From assembly GCA_013572355.1 (NCBI GenBank), contig QBUV01000096.1, forward strand, positions 1 to 32,125: a stretch of DNA of 32,125 bases, in the 5' to 3' direction. The stretch comes from Candidatus Methanogaster sp. GTDB lineage: Archaea; Halobacteriota; Methanosarcinia; Methanosarcinales; Methanogasteraceae. Below the pieces are notes generated by a model. The model saw only the letters and a list, made by a program, of their open reading frames with translations. It was not told where the DNA came from and searched no databases. Positions 24,178-32,125 of this stretch are shown piece after piece (position 1 is the first letter of the stretch; each line of letters starts with the position of its first letter). Both the position numbers and the translations under genes were made by a program.

Positions 24178-26826
24178 ATGAATGCAAAGAAATACGTTTA
24201 CTTCTTCGGCGACGGAAGAGCTGAAGGCAGCGCTCGAATGAAAGATCTCCTCGGATCGAAGGGCGCGAATCTCGCTGAGATGACGAATATTGGCATCCCG
24301 GTGCCCCCGGGATTTACGATCTCCACAGAGGCATGCACGCACTACTATGCAAACGATGGCGGATACCCGGACGGTCTCGAGGATGAGATCGATGAAAATC
24401 TCGCCCGCCTTGAGGAGTCCACTAAAAAATGGTTCGGCGATGCAGAAAACCCACTCCTCCTGTCAGTGCGCTCAGGTGCTGCGATCTCGATGCCGGGAAT
24501 GATGGATACTGTGCTTAATATCGGTCTTAACGATGAGAGCGTGGTAGGTATTTCCAAAATGGCGGGAAATGAGCGGTTTGCGTACGATTCGTACCGCAGG
24601 TTCGTGCAGATGTTCGGAAACGTGGTTTTAGGGATGGAGCACAGCGATTTCGAGCAGATTCTCGAAGAGAAGAAGAGATCACGCGGCGTTACGATGGACA
24701 CAGAACTCGATTCGGATGATCTCAAGGATCTCGTATCGAGATACAAGGAACTGGTAGAGAAGGAGACTGAGAGGGCGTTTCCGGATGATCCGAAAGAGCA
24801 GTTGAGGATGACGATCGATGCTGTGTTCGAGTCATGGAATACGGATCGAGCAAAAACATATAGAAATTTAAATAACATTCCGCACGATCTTGGTACAGGT
24901 GTCAACGTCCAGGTGATGGTATTCGGGAACATGGGCGCGGATTCCGGAACCGGTGTCTGCTTCACAAGGGACCCTGCAACAGGGGCGAACATCTTTTACG
25001 GCGAGTACCTGTTAAACGCACAGGGGGAGGACGTGGTTGCAGGACTCCGGACTCCGGAGACTCTTGATCACCTAAAAGATGAGATGCCTGAGATATATGA
25101 GGAACTGGCTGCCATACGCGAGAAACTGGAGAGGCATTACCGCGATGTGCAGGATATGGAGTTTACCATCGAATCGGGCACGCTTTACATGCTACAGACG
25201 AGAACCGGGAAGCGGACTGCGCAGGCTGCCGTGAAGACCGCTGTCGATATGGTGGGGGAGGGATTGATCGATAAGGATACCGCGATACTCCGCGTCGATC
25301 CGGATCAACTCGACCAGCTCCTGCACCCGATGATCGATCCGAAAGCAACTGTTGATGTGCTCGCAAAGGGCTTGGCAGCATCGCCGGGTGCGGCAGTCGG
25401 GAAAGTGGTCTTCTCATCCCACCGGGCACTGGAATGGGTTGAAAAAGACGAGAAAGAGAAGGTGATTCTGGTGCGGCGTGAGACGTCGCCAGACGATGTC
25501 GGCGGGATGGCTGCCTCGCAGGGGATACTTACGGCACGCGGCGGGATGACGAGCCACGCCGCGATCGTTGGGCGGGGCATGGGCAAGTGCTGTGTCGTCG
25601 GATGCAACGAGATTGATGTCGATCCGGAAGCGAACCGGTTCACGGTTGGCGATGTCGTGGTCAACGAGGGAGATTATATCACGCTTGACGGAACTAAAGG
25701 GGAAGTCATTCTCGGCATAACCGATCTCGTCGAGCCAGAGATGACCGGCGACTTTGAGACGCTGATGGGATGGGCTTCCCGCACAAAGAGACTTGGAGTG
25801 CGCACGAATGCGGATACCCCGCACGACAGCGAGGTTGCAAAGAACTTTGGCGCGGAAGGAATCGGCCTATGCAGGACAGAGCACATGTTCTTTGGTGAAG
25901 GGCGGCTGCCGATCGTGCAGCAGATGATCCTTGCAGATGATGAGGAATCGAGAAGGAAATCGCTTGATAAACTGATGCCGATGCAGAAGGAGGATTTCAA
26001 AGGTATATTTGAGGTCATGAAGGATCTTCCAGTGACTATTCGGCTGCTGGATCCTCCTCTGCATGAGTTTCTCCCAAAGACTGAGGAAGAGGTAAGAGAG
26101 GCCGCGTCACGCATGAATATGGGGGTGGATGAGTTGAAGAGCATCATCCGGAACCTGCACGAGGTCAACCCGATGCTCGGGCACCGCGGGTGCAGACTTG
26201 GCATCACGTATCCCGAGATCTACGAGATGCAGGTGCAGGCGATCTTCGAAGCGGCTTGTGAACTGGCAGCGGAGCGGGACGGACACCGGGTCATCCCCGA
26301 GATCATGATCCCACTTGTCGGGCACATAAACGAACTCAAGTTCACCAAAGAGCGGCTCGTAGAGACTGCGGGCGCAGTGATGGAGCGGTACGGCACAGAG
26401 ATCGAGTATATGGTCGGAACGATGATCGAGGTCCCGAGAGCCGCGGTCACCGCTGATGAGATCGCAACGGAGGCGGAGTTCTTCAGTTTCGGGACGAACG
26501 ACCTGACCCAGATGACATTCGGGTTTTCGAGGGACGATGTCGGAAAGTTCCTGCCGTTTTACGTGAAGGAGGGCATTCTTGAGTCCGATCCGTTCGTGAC
26601 GATCGATCAGGCCGGCGTCGGCAAACTTGTCGAGATGGGCACCCAGAAAGGGCGCAGCACAAAGCCAGACTTAAAGATCGGGATCTGCGGGGAGCACGGC
26701 GGCAATCCAGCGTCGGTTGAGTTCTGCCACCGCACAGGACTTGATTACGTCAGTTGCTCGCCATTTCGGATACCGATAGCGATACTTGCTGCGGCACAGG
26801 CAGCGGTGAAGGAGAGGGATGCCTGA
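24178..26826 (+). CDS. ppdK: Pyruvate, phosphate dikinase
   Basis: The 882-residue protein follows PPDK in order: an ATP-grasp N-terminal domain (GSKGANLAEMTNIGIPVPPGFTIS, SVRSGAAISMPGMMDTVLNIGLND), a central phosphohistidine domain (GGMTSHAAIVGRGMGKCCVVG, catalytic His at about residue 460) and a C-terminal TIM barrel (GIGLCRTEHMFF, MLGHRGCRLGI, EIMIPLVG, GTMIEVPRAA, FFSFGTNDLTQMTFGFSRDD, GICGEHGG). It interconverts pyruvate, ATP and Pi with PEP, AMP and PPi, linking central carbon metabolism to gluconeogenesis. I start at the ATG at 24178 (AAAGGATGG upstream) rather than the GTG at 24118, matching the usual length. The last codons overlap the next gene by 8 nt. Confidence 0.96.
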   Translation: MNAKKYVYFFGDGRAEGSARMKDLLGSKGANLAEMTNIGIPVPPGFTISTEACTHYYANDGGYPDGLEDEIDENLARLEESTKKWFGDAENPLLLSVRSGAAISMPGMMDTVLNIGLNDESVVGISKMAGNERFAYDSYRRFVQMFGNVVLGMEHSDFEQILEEKKRSRGVTMDTELDSDDLKDLVSRYKELVEKETERAFPDDPKEQLRMTIDAVFESWNTDRAKTYRNLNNIPHDLGTGVNVQVMVFGNMGADSGTGVCFTRDPATGANIFYGEYLLNAQGEDVVAGLRTPETLDHLKDEMPEIYEELAAIREKLERHYRDVQDMEFTIESGTLYMLQTRTGKRTAQAAVKTAVDMVGEGLIDKDTAILRVDPDQLDQLLHPMIDPKATVDVLAKGLAASPGAAVGKVVFSSHRALEWVEKDEKEKVILVRRETSPDDVGGMAASQGILTARGGMTSHAAIVGRGMGKCCVVGCNEIDVDPEANRFTVGDVVVNEGDYITLDGTKGEVILGITDLVEPEMTGDFETLMGWASRTKRLGVRTNADTPHDSEVAKNFGAEGIGLCRTEHMFFGEGRLPIVQQMILADDEESRRKSLDKLMPMQKEDFKGIFEVMKDLPVTIRLLDPPLHEFLPKTEEEVREAASRMNMGVDELKSIIRNLHEVNPMLGHRGCRLGITYPEIYEMQVQAIFEAACELAAERDGHRVIPEIMIPLVGHINELKFTKERLVETAGAVMERYGTEIEYMVGTMIEVPRAAVTADEIATEAEFFSFGTNDLTQMTFGFSRDDVGKFLPFYVKEGILESDPFVTIDQAGVGKLVEMGTQKGRSTKPDLKIGICGEHGGNPASVEFCHRTGLDYVSCSPFRIPIAILAAAQAAVKERDA

Positions 26827-27187
26827 AGTCAGAAAGGTCCTGCTGCTCTTAAAGAACATGGTCTATGAGAGTACAAGCCCGCTTGAGACCCTGCGGTTTG
26901 CAAAATACTACCGGAAGAAAGGGCTTGGCGTCATAGTGATACTCTGGGGGCCGATGGGGGTTGTGCTCGCAAAGGCAGGAAAGCACCGCGGCGCACCTGC
27001 GTACGATGCAAAGATCGTGGAGTGCATCGAGCTCGGGGTGGAGTTTAAGTGCTGCCAGCTCGCTGCTGACATCATCGGGCTCGAGGAGGCTGAACTGATA
27101 CCCGGAATCGAGATGATCGAGTCGCATGTCGTTGCGGAACTGTTCATTGAGTACCAGAGCGAGGGAGAGTTGATTATTAGTTTGTGA
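26819..27187 (+). CDS. Small DsrE-like protein
   Basis: The 122-residue protein has an alpha/beta layout like DsrE-type proteins: KVLLLLKNMVYESTSPLETLRFAKYY, VIVILWGPMGVVLAKAG, KIVECIELGVEFKCCQLAADIIGL and a closing LIPGIEMIESHVVAELFIEY. C78-C79 sit where the DsrE active Cys loop normally lies, and C69 is near. It starts 8 nt before the end of ppdK, so translation is coupled. A role in sulfur transfer is only a fold-based guess, and why it is tied to a dikinase is not evident. Confidence 0.75.
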   Translation: MPEVRKVLLLLKNMVYESTSPLETLRFAKYYRKKGLGVIVILWGPMGVVLAKAGKHRGAPAYDAKIVECIELGVEFKCCQLAADIIGLEEAELIPGIEMIESHVVAELFIEYQSEGELIISL

Positions 27188-27376
27188 CCACGAAAGGGTC
27201 ATTGAGCATTACCTGCAATCAAACGAACCTCGGCACTGCTTCGGGATCGCATCGATCAAATCCCGGATGGGCGCGGGTGTGCGGATTGCCCGGATAAACT
27301 ATTCGTATCGGCGATTGGGTAAAGATATATGGCATCGACCAATAATTGATGCTAAACTGTCAAGAGATGTGCTACC

Positions 27377-28537
27377 ATGAAATACCTATATCAAGACTCT
27401 GTAGAACTCCCTGTGAAGCGTGATTTTATTCTCGATCTTACGGATCTGCTAAAGTTGACCGTGGCGGTGTATCCCCTTGAAAACGGGATCATCTCGGCTA
27501 ATAAAGAGATCGAGAGCGAACGCCGTGCCAAAGATCAGAAAGTTGCCCGGCTCGAAGCGTTCGAGAGCGATGTCGGGATGCAACTTGACGAGATGATCAC
27601 AGATGACGCCACGGATGAGACGAGGCTCTGTAAAGACGTGACCTCAGAGGCATGCACCACCTGTGCGGATCAGCAGAGGGCAAAGATAGAGTCGGATTTC
27701 GATGCGTCGTTTAATGACCTGACCGGAAAGATCGATCACAACTCAGAAGAGATGCGCAAGATACTTTCCCCGTTTCTCGAATTCGGTGTGTATGACACCA
27801 GACAGCGGTATTCGCTGACATCAGAGGGCGGAGGCGCACTGCGTGGCGAATTTGAAGCGGAGGTGGGTGGGTTATCGTTTGTTTATGAACTGGAGTTTAA
27901 GGAGCCAGTGCTTGTTAAACAGTTGGTCGGCGTATTCTCCATACCGATACCGGAAAGGGCAGGGATATTCCGCAAAGAAGAGGTGTTGAAGATGCGGGAT
28001 ATCTCGAACCACCGTTTGGTTGGTGTTGAATACACAGGCGAACATACAATCGCAGAATTTAAAGACAGGAAGGGTGAAAAGGCGGTGCGCATTGAGATGC
28101 AGCACGCTACCAATCATTACTCGATAGTGTACGGGAACACGGAGCCGCCCAATCTGACAAAGGATGAATCGATCCTGGCTGTGCTCGATAGCGCAGAGGT
28201 CACCTATCTCATGCAGGAGGTTATCAGATGTGTGCGGGATATCGAGAAACGCGAGGGTTCGATGCTGAAGACGATGGCGTTTGATGGCGTGGATGTGATC
28301 GAAGAGTCCATAATCTTTGATGGTCTGAAGGTCGTATTTGCAAAATACGGTAAAATTGCATCCGAATGTATCGCACACGGGGCAGCAAAGGACGAACTCG
28401 TGATAAAGATCGAATCCGACAGTGGTGCAAGGTCTGAAAAGTATATGCCGATTTCGACGATTGAATCGTGTTTATCGGAGATCGGCGAGAAAGGTATCGA
28501 ACTGGCAGGCGTTTTTGGGCTGGACACTCTGAAATGA
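27377..28537 (+). CDS. Unrecognised coiled-coil protein with Cys cluster
   Basis: The 386-residue protein has no family I know. Residues about 40-130 are helical and coiled-coil-like (NKEIESERRAKDQKVARLEA), with a Cys set C85-x7-C93-x2-C96 that could bind a metal. From about 135 to 270 it is beta-rich (YSLTSEGGGALRGEFEAEVG, FVYELEFKEPVLVKQLVGVF, AEFKDRKGEKAVRIEM), and 280-386 is mixed. There is no signal peptide or membrane helix, so it is likely cytoplasmic. It stands alone with a TATA-like GATATAT at 27324-27330 and a weak ribosome binding site. Length and normal-looking codon use argue that it is real. Confidence 0.85.
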   Translation: MKYLYQDSVELPVKRDFILDLTDLLKLTVAVYPLENGIISANKEIESERRAKDQKVARLEAFESDVGMQLDEMITDDATDETRLCKDVTSEACTTCADQQRAKIESDFDASFNDLTGKIDHNSEEMRKILSPFLEFGVYDTRQRYSLTSEGGGALRGEFEAEVGGLSFVYELEFKEPVLVKQLVGVFSIPIPERAGIFRKEEVLKMRDISNHRLVGVEYTGEHTIAEFKDRKGEKAVRIEMQHATNHYSIVYGNTEPPNLTKDESILAVLDSAEVTYLMQEVIRCVRDIEKREGSMLKTMAFDGVDVIEESIIFDGLKVVFAKYGKIASECIAHGAAKDELVIKIESDSGARSEKYMPISTIESCLSEIGEKGIELAGVFGLDTLK

Positions 28538-28551
28538 GGTCTTTGTTCGGA

Positions 28552-29142
28552 TCATAAATTGAAGTACGCCGATGCCAGAAGGACGAGGTTGCCATTAAAC
28601 CCTGAAAATAGGGGGATTAAGAGGTTATCATCCATCTTGTTAGCCAGTGTCTCGACGACGGTTGCAGTACCTGCCATGACAAGAACCACAATCCAGTTTG
28701 ACAGAAAGATCGCTCCAATGACCACGTCCACTATGAACTCAGCGGCACATCCCTCGACCGCCCTGTTAGTTAATCCTGGGATCCATGTTCTACCGAAAGC
28801 TTTTCCAAAAATTGCAGCCGATGCATCCCCAAAAGTCGTCATAAGTATTGCGGCCGAAGTGATCTCTTCCGGGAAGACTGAGATCGCAATGATACACCCC
28901 ATCACAAAGAATACATGACCGCCAAGTCTGTCAGCCTCCTTTTCCCGTAAAAGACTGTGAACAAGGGGCAGCTTCTTCCCCCACTCGATTCTGAAGTACT
29001 CGATCTCGAGTATCGCAATCAAGTATACCGTTAGCAGCAACAGTATCGTCTGCTGCCCGAATGCAAGATAAACCAGCACTATTATGATTGAGGTTAAGTG
29101 TACCGCCTTTCTCTTGAGTTCGTGGATCAGATCACTGCTCAT
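28552..29142 (-). CDS. Dolichol/phytol kinase-like membrane protein (SEC59/VTE5 family)
   Basis: The 196-residue protein shows the N-terminal ELKRKAVHL, the strongly conserved FGDASAAIFGKAFGR and the AVEGCAAEF segment of the CTP-dependent polyprenol kinase family, set among about six membrane helices. In archaea such proteins probably phosphorylate geranylgeraniol or dolichol-type alcohols for lipid or glycan-carrier salvage. I start at the ATG at 29142, where the conserved N-terminus begins; the 28 extra residues of the longest frame are basic and unlike the family. AGGAAGTGAG lies about 10 nt upstream. It converges on the coiled-coil gene with a 14-nt gap. Confidence 0.82.
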   Translation of the reverse strand: MSSDLIHELKRKAVHLTSIIIVLVYLAFGQQTILLLLTVYLIAILEIEYFRIEWGKKLPLVHSLLREKEADRLGGHVFFVMGCIIAISVFPEEITSAAILMTTFGDASAAIFGKAFGRTWIPGLTNRAVEGCAAEFIVDVVIGAIFLSNWIVVLVMAGTATVVETLANKMDDNLLIPLFSGFNGNLVLLASAYFNL

Positions 29143-29229
29143 CAAAGTCTCACTTCCTTTGCAAACCCTTATACGAATCCTGCTCATAGCAGCCTGGCTT
29201 ACCCATCTACTTAGGAGCCCAACCATTTA

Positions 29230-29367
29230 ATGATTGTCAGGTCGATGAGGGTACTGATACTGCTCGCTACCGTCCTTATCTTCACAATCACGGAACATTA
29301 TTCTGGATTCTGTGGATCGTGCAACTGGTTTGCATGGATTCTATCTGTCTGGACAGGATTTATATGA
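29230..29367 (+). CDS. Possible 45-residue hydrophobic small protein
   Basis: An ATG at 29230 opens a frame of 45 codons: a basic start (MIVRSMRV), a hydrophobic helix (LILLATVLIFTI), a CGSC motif (28-31) and a second Trp-rich hydrophobic stretch. It could be a small membrane or secreted peptide. No ribosome binding site is clear and it lies in the divergent gap between the lipid-kinase-like gene and the SpeD-like gene, so it may be chance. Confidence 0.22.
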   Translation: MIVRSMRVLILLATVLIFTITEHYSGFCGSCNWFAWILSVWTGFI

Positions 29368-29609
29368 TAAGCCCGTTTGCAGGGTATAGCCGAATCTTTG
29401 AATAGGGATTCCGTATAAACTCCTTTTCCCTTTTAGGATGTCTGTTACATCTCGAAACTTCATCTATGGATAGATATAGCTGAATAATGCGATTTTATTA
29501 GAGTAATGGACTTATAAATGATGGACTTATGCCCAACTTCCACAAGGTTGGATATGGGAAAGTTATTTATGTTAAGAATCTAATGAGATGTGAATTTAGA
29601 GGTAAGAGC
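29368..29609 (+). promoter_or_regulatory. AT-rich leader of the SpeD-like gene with direct repeat and TATA-like box
   Basis: The 467 nt between the divergent genes (29143-29609) hold no firmly supported gene. The right part is AT-rich and contains two exact copies of ATGGACTTAT (29506-29515 and 29521-29530), the first running into a TATA-like CTTATAAATG (29511-29520). A short inverted repeat (CCAAC/GTTGG) follows near 29533-29551. A leader of about 70 nt to the ATG at 29610 would result. Confidence 0.35.
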
Positions 29610-30002
29610 ATGTCTACGGAAAGAGACCTGATAAAAGAAGCATATAGCATGGAAAATGCATGGGGCATATCCACTGCCATCGACATCCACGGATGCAATC
29701 CTGGGAAGATACAGGATGAAGCCACCATAAAGCGGTTCATCTATGAATTATGTGACTTTATCAAGATGAAACGATACGGCGATTGCATAGTGGTGCGTTT
29801 TGGAGAGGGGGATATGATCGGGAATTCAGCGGTTCAGTTGATCGAGACATCCCTCATATCCGCGCACTTTGTGGACGCATCCTCTGCGGGGTACATCGAC
29901 ATATTCAGTTGCAAATATTATCGTCCGGATGATGCTTGTACTTTCTGTAAAGACTTCTTTGAGGCAAAGGATGCGAAATACAACCATTTACTAAGGATCT
30001 GA
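29610..30002 (+). CDS. S-adenosylmethionine decarboxylase-like protein (SpeD family)
   Basis: The 130-residue protein matches the small prokaryotic AdoMetDC fold: AIDIHGCNPGKIQD near the start, then VVRFGEGDMIGNSAVQLIETSLISAHFVDASSAGYIDIFSC and a helix ending in CKDFFEA. In true enzymes the chain cleaves between Glu and Ser of ESHxxxH to form pyruvoyl. Here the aligned pair is T80-S81, with H86 and C101 kept at the expected places. Ser is present but its partner differs, so activity is uncertain. Similar proteins are common in methanogens and anaerobes, often annotated as SpeD without proof. I start at the ATG at 29610 (GAGGT 6-10 nt upstream); a longer frame from 29529 has no family support. 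Confidence 0.85.
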   Translation: MSTERDLIKEAYSMENAWGISTAIDIHGCNPGKIQDEATIKRFIYELCDFIKMKRYGDCIVVRFGEGDMIGNSAVQLIETSLISAHFVDASSAGYIDIFSCKYYRPDDACTFCKDFFEAKDAKYNHLLRI

Positions 30003-30064
30003 GCTGAGAAGAAGAAAGATACGGAGGTTACTCTTATATTCTATTCCGTTAGTGGTTATATGCG

Positions 30065-30793
30065 ATGAGGGTATCTGGCATCTTCGGCTTGCATGACGTT
30101 CCTTTGAGAATTGACCGGGAAGGAATCTCCCTCTCGGTTGAGAGGACGGCTGGAGGTCTCCTTTACAAAAGAGCGTGCATGGATGAGGAAGTAGAGGATA
30201 TTCTCTTATCAAGCGACAGCAAAATCCTTATCAACCCTGTTGAACCAGTGAATAAGCCAAAAGAACTGACTCCACACTTCTTAATCGAGTTTGAAAGGTC
30301 GGTTTTTATCGAACCCAGTGCAAGAAGAACGGTCTTTGTAAAATTCCCGGTGGAGATCGGCGTCTTCGTACATGGAAAGAAAGATTTTCAGATCCTTGAC
30401 GTCCTCACACTGAATAAACAGAAGTTTACCCTGTATGGCGACGTTATAAGCGGGGTTATCTGCAAGTACTGGAAGAGTGAGGTTTATTCCACGATACCGG
30501 ATACGAATCCGGTTTACGAAGGAGTCATGGAGCTTAACATAACAAACACAACCGCAAGATGGGTTGAAATAACAAAAGCGGTCTTTGCCGCTTACGGGAT
30601 GAAGATCTACTACAGCGACGATATGGTCGCTATGAGGGCGAATATGAGGATTGTGAGCAAGAAGGTCGCAGAGATCGATTTTGTCAATTCTCCTCTCGAG
30701 AAGGGGATGAAGAGATCTTTAGAACTCTACACCTCGCGATTAAGACAGATTCCTGTGATCGCAACGAAGTTTCTGATGGACGAGGGTATATGA
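30065..30793 (+). CDS. DUF432 family protein
   Basis: The 242-residue protein opens with FGLHDVPLRIDREGISLSVER and contains FLIEFERSVFIEPSARRTVFVKFPVEIGVFV and YGMKIYYSDDMVAMRANMRI, the pattern of the uncharacterised archaeal DUF432 family. It is mostly beta and has no membrane helix. A TATA-like CTTATATT at 30033-30040 lies 25-32 nt before the ATG and no ribosome binding site is seen, so the transcript is probably leaderless. Its stop overlaps the MscS start by 4 nt (ATGA); this pairing recurs in archaea and suggests a channel-associated role. Confidence 0.85.
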   Translation: MRVSGIFGLHDVPLRIDREGISLSVERTAGGLLYKRACMDEEVEDILLSSDSKILINPVEPVNKPKELTPHFLIEFERSVFIEPSARRTVFVKFPVEIGVFVHGKKDFQILDVLTLNKQKFTLYGDVISGVICKYWKSEVYSTIPDTNPVYEGVMELNITNTTARWVEITKAVFAAYGMKIYYSDDMVAMRANMRIVSKKVAEIDFVNSPLEKGMKRSLELYTSRLRQIPVIATKFLMDEGI

Positions 30794-31623
30794 TTCTCGA
30801 TACAATTGTCTACGGTGACCTCACCACTCTTAATCTCCTCTGGATCGCAGTATGCCTCATAATTGCAGTCCTGATAGCCAAAGTAGTGGCAATTAACATA
30901 AAAAGGTCGCTTAAGGACAGGATGGACCGGGACCGTCTGGAGATCATCACCAAGGTCGTGTACTACACGATTATTATTATTGCTGTACTTCTGGCGCTCC
31001 CTGCGCTTGGAATACACCCATCGAGTCTGCTCGTCGCAGGCGGCGTCGTCGGCATAGTGATCGGTTTTGCAAGCCAGAGCATAGTTGGCAATCTCATATC
31101 CGGGATCTTCCTTATGTTTGAGAGACCGATCAAGATCGGGGATCAGCTGCGTGTCGATGATATTTCAGGGTTTGTAGAGGATATCCACATCGTCTCGACG
31201 ATAGTCAGGACGTATAATGGACTGTACGTGAGAATTCCAAACGAGAAGGTGTTTACCGGCATCATAACCAATTATGTTGCCAACATCGCAAGGAGGTTTG
31301 AGTATGTCGTTGGGATAAGGTACAGCGACGATGCCGATCTGGCTATCAAGATCATCGAAGACTTGATCGATGAACAGCCCCTCGCCCTGAAAAATCCATC
31401 ACCCCAGGTCTTTGTCGATAATCTCGGAGACAACTCGGTTAATCTCCATGTAAGGATCTGGGCACCTGCTACCGAGTGGTATAATCTCAAGATGGAGCTG
31501 CTCTGGGAGATAAAGAAGGCGCTTGAAGAGAATGGAATCGAGATCGCATTCCCGCAGCGTGTCGTCTGGTTTGCGGATGAACTCCGTAAGCGGGAGGTCA
31601 GGGATGCTGAATCCGAATCATGA
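30790..31623 (+). CDS. mscS: Small-conductance mechanosensitive channel MscS
   Basis: The 277-residue protein has three membrane helices (about 12-33, 55-77, 80-105). The third is the pore helix, with GVVGIVIGFASQSIVGNLISGIFLMFERPIKIGD, the MscS signature. The beta domain follows (VRIPNEKVFTGIITNY) and then the C-terminal alpha/beta domain (LHVRIWAPATEWY). It opens on membrane tension to release solutes during osmotic downshock. It is coupled to the DUF432 gene by a 4-nt overlap, and no ribosome binding site of its own is needed. Confidence 0.95.
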   Translation: MILDTIVYGDLTTLNLLWIAVCLIIAVLIAKVVAINIKRSLKDRMDRDRLEIITKVVYYTIIIIAVLLALPALGIHPSSLLVAGGVVGIVIGFASQSIVGNLISGIFLMFERPIKIGDQLRVDDISGFVEDIHIVSTIVRTYNGLYVRIPNEKVFTGIITNYVANIARRFEYVVGIRYSDDADLAIKIIEDLIDEQPLALKNPSPQVFVDNLGDNSVNLHVRIWAPATEWYNLKMELLWEIKKALEENGIEIAFPQRVVWFADELRKREVRDAESES

Positions 31624-31674
31624 GATAGTACTTTATGCGAGACTCCACAAACTATAGTCAAAAGAGGAAAAAAG

Positions 31675-32125
31675 ATGGCGTTTCTCATTGAAAAACTTTT
31701 ACTCCTATCTGTACTATTACTCCTGTCCGGACTCTTCTCCGCCTCTGAAACTGCCCTGATAGCAATAGGCAAGATAAAAGCGAGGATTTTGTTGAAACAT
31801 GGTGTGAAAGGGGCAGAGGAGATCGATAAGTTGGTCCGCGATCCAGAATCCGTGCTCACATCCGTGCTCATCTTGAATAATGTGGTGAATATCGCTGCGT
31901 CGGCAATAGCAACATCTATCGCAATAGATATCTTTGGCTCCACCCACGGCGTGGCTATTGCGATCGTAGTGATGACCATTCTGATCCTCACGTTCTCTGA
32001 GATCATACCAAAGACGATTGCCATCCACCGGGCAGAAAAGATCTCTGTCCTTATCTCCAGGCCCATGCAGATCATGGCTTCTATTTTCCAACCGATTACA
32101 AAGTTTTTTTCTATGATTACAGGTA
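31675..32125 (+). CDS. DUF21/CNNM-type (CorC/HlyC family) membrane protein, 3' end outside window
   Basis: From the ATG at 31675, preceded by AGAGGAAAAA, 150 codons are open to the right edge. The N-terminal helix plus SGLFSASETALIAIG, the RDPESVLTSVLILNNVVNI segment and FSEIIPKTIAIHRAEKIS are the DUF21 domain of CNNM/CorC-like proteins, which export Mg2+ or Co2+ and often carry CBS domains further on. It follows mscS by 51 nt on the same strand and could be part of the same transcript. Confidence 0.9.
   Translation, partial: MAFLIEKLLLLSVLLLLSGLFSASETALIAIGKIKARILLKHGVKGAEEIDKLVRDPESVLTSVLILNNVVNIAASAIATSIAIDIFGSTHGVAIAIVVMTILILTFSEIIPKTIAIHRAEKISVLISRPMQIMASIFQPITKFFSMITG

Noticed and set aside
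27188-27376. 189-nt gap searched for tRNA or structured RNA
   Set aside because: No cloverleaf, TPsiC arm or clear hairpin; only a TATA-like element near 27324-27330.

Overview
The window is archaeal chromosome. The ribosomal proteins L18, S5 and L30, the Orc1/Cdc6 protein, the CTP-dependent riboflavin kinase, NcsA/TtuA, RNase J next to a geranylgeranyl-diphosphate synthase, TATA-type promoters and S-layer-type surface proteins are all euryarchaeal traits. A secreted N-glycosylated multiheme c-type cytochrome, a membrane-bound heterodisulfide-reductase-like pair, CbiC and ThiC suggest an anaerobe of the Methanomicrobia/Archaeoglobi side. A methane- or alkane-oxidising lineage (Methanoperedenaceae or Syntrophoarchaeales type) is my inference; no methanogenesis marker is present to prove it. 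I see no rRNA, tRNA, CRISPR array, transposase or phage gene.

Layout. 1-4821: a secreted Cys-rich protein (minus, cut by the window edge), then on plus an isolated L18-S5-L30 ribosomal trio, an Orc1/Cdc6 gene with an origin-box-like palindrome in its promoter, CbiC and an S-layer-domain protein with a sorting-signal-like C-terminus. 4822-9108 (minus): the cytochrome with its own terminator and a palindromic promoter site, then ThiC, whose start lies inside the end of a large membrane-anchored coiled-coil protein. 9200-12070 (minus): a tightly packed polytopic membrane protein / MoxR ATPase / VWA operon. 12135-15044 (minus): an AI-2E-family permease and two tandem-domain universal stress proteins. 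15103-18747 (minus): an HdrDE/DsrMK-like membrane redox pair with a terminator, a DsrE-like protein and the tRNA thiolation enzyme NcsA/TtuA. 18835-20206 (plus): ribK-ribB. 20212-21659 (minus): a winged-helix regulator and a second MoxR ATPase. 21707-27187 (plus): RNase J, prenyl synthase, pyruvate phosphate dikinase and another DsrE-like protein, chained by overlaps or short gaps. 27377-32125: an unknown coiled-coil protein, a dolichol/phytol-kinase-like protein (minus), an AdoMet-decarboxylase-like protein, a DUF432-MscS pair and the start of a DUF21/CNNM transporter.

The least described parts are the MoxR-VWA-membrane operon with its large coiled-coil neighbour (7069-12070), the glycosylated cytochrome with one CxCH site (4874-5560), and the unknown protein at 27377-28537. 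Most starts were chosen from ribosome binding sites, gene overlaps, or TATA boxes placed for leaderless transcripts. Functional calls come from motifs read by eye, not from database searches.
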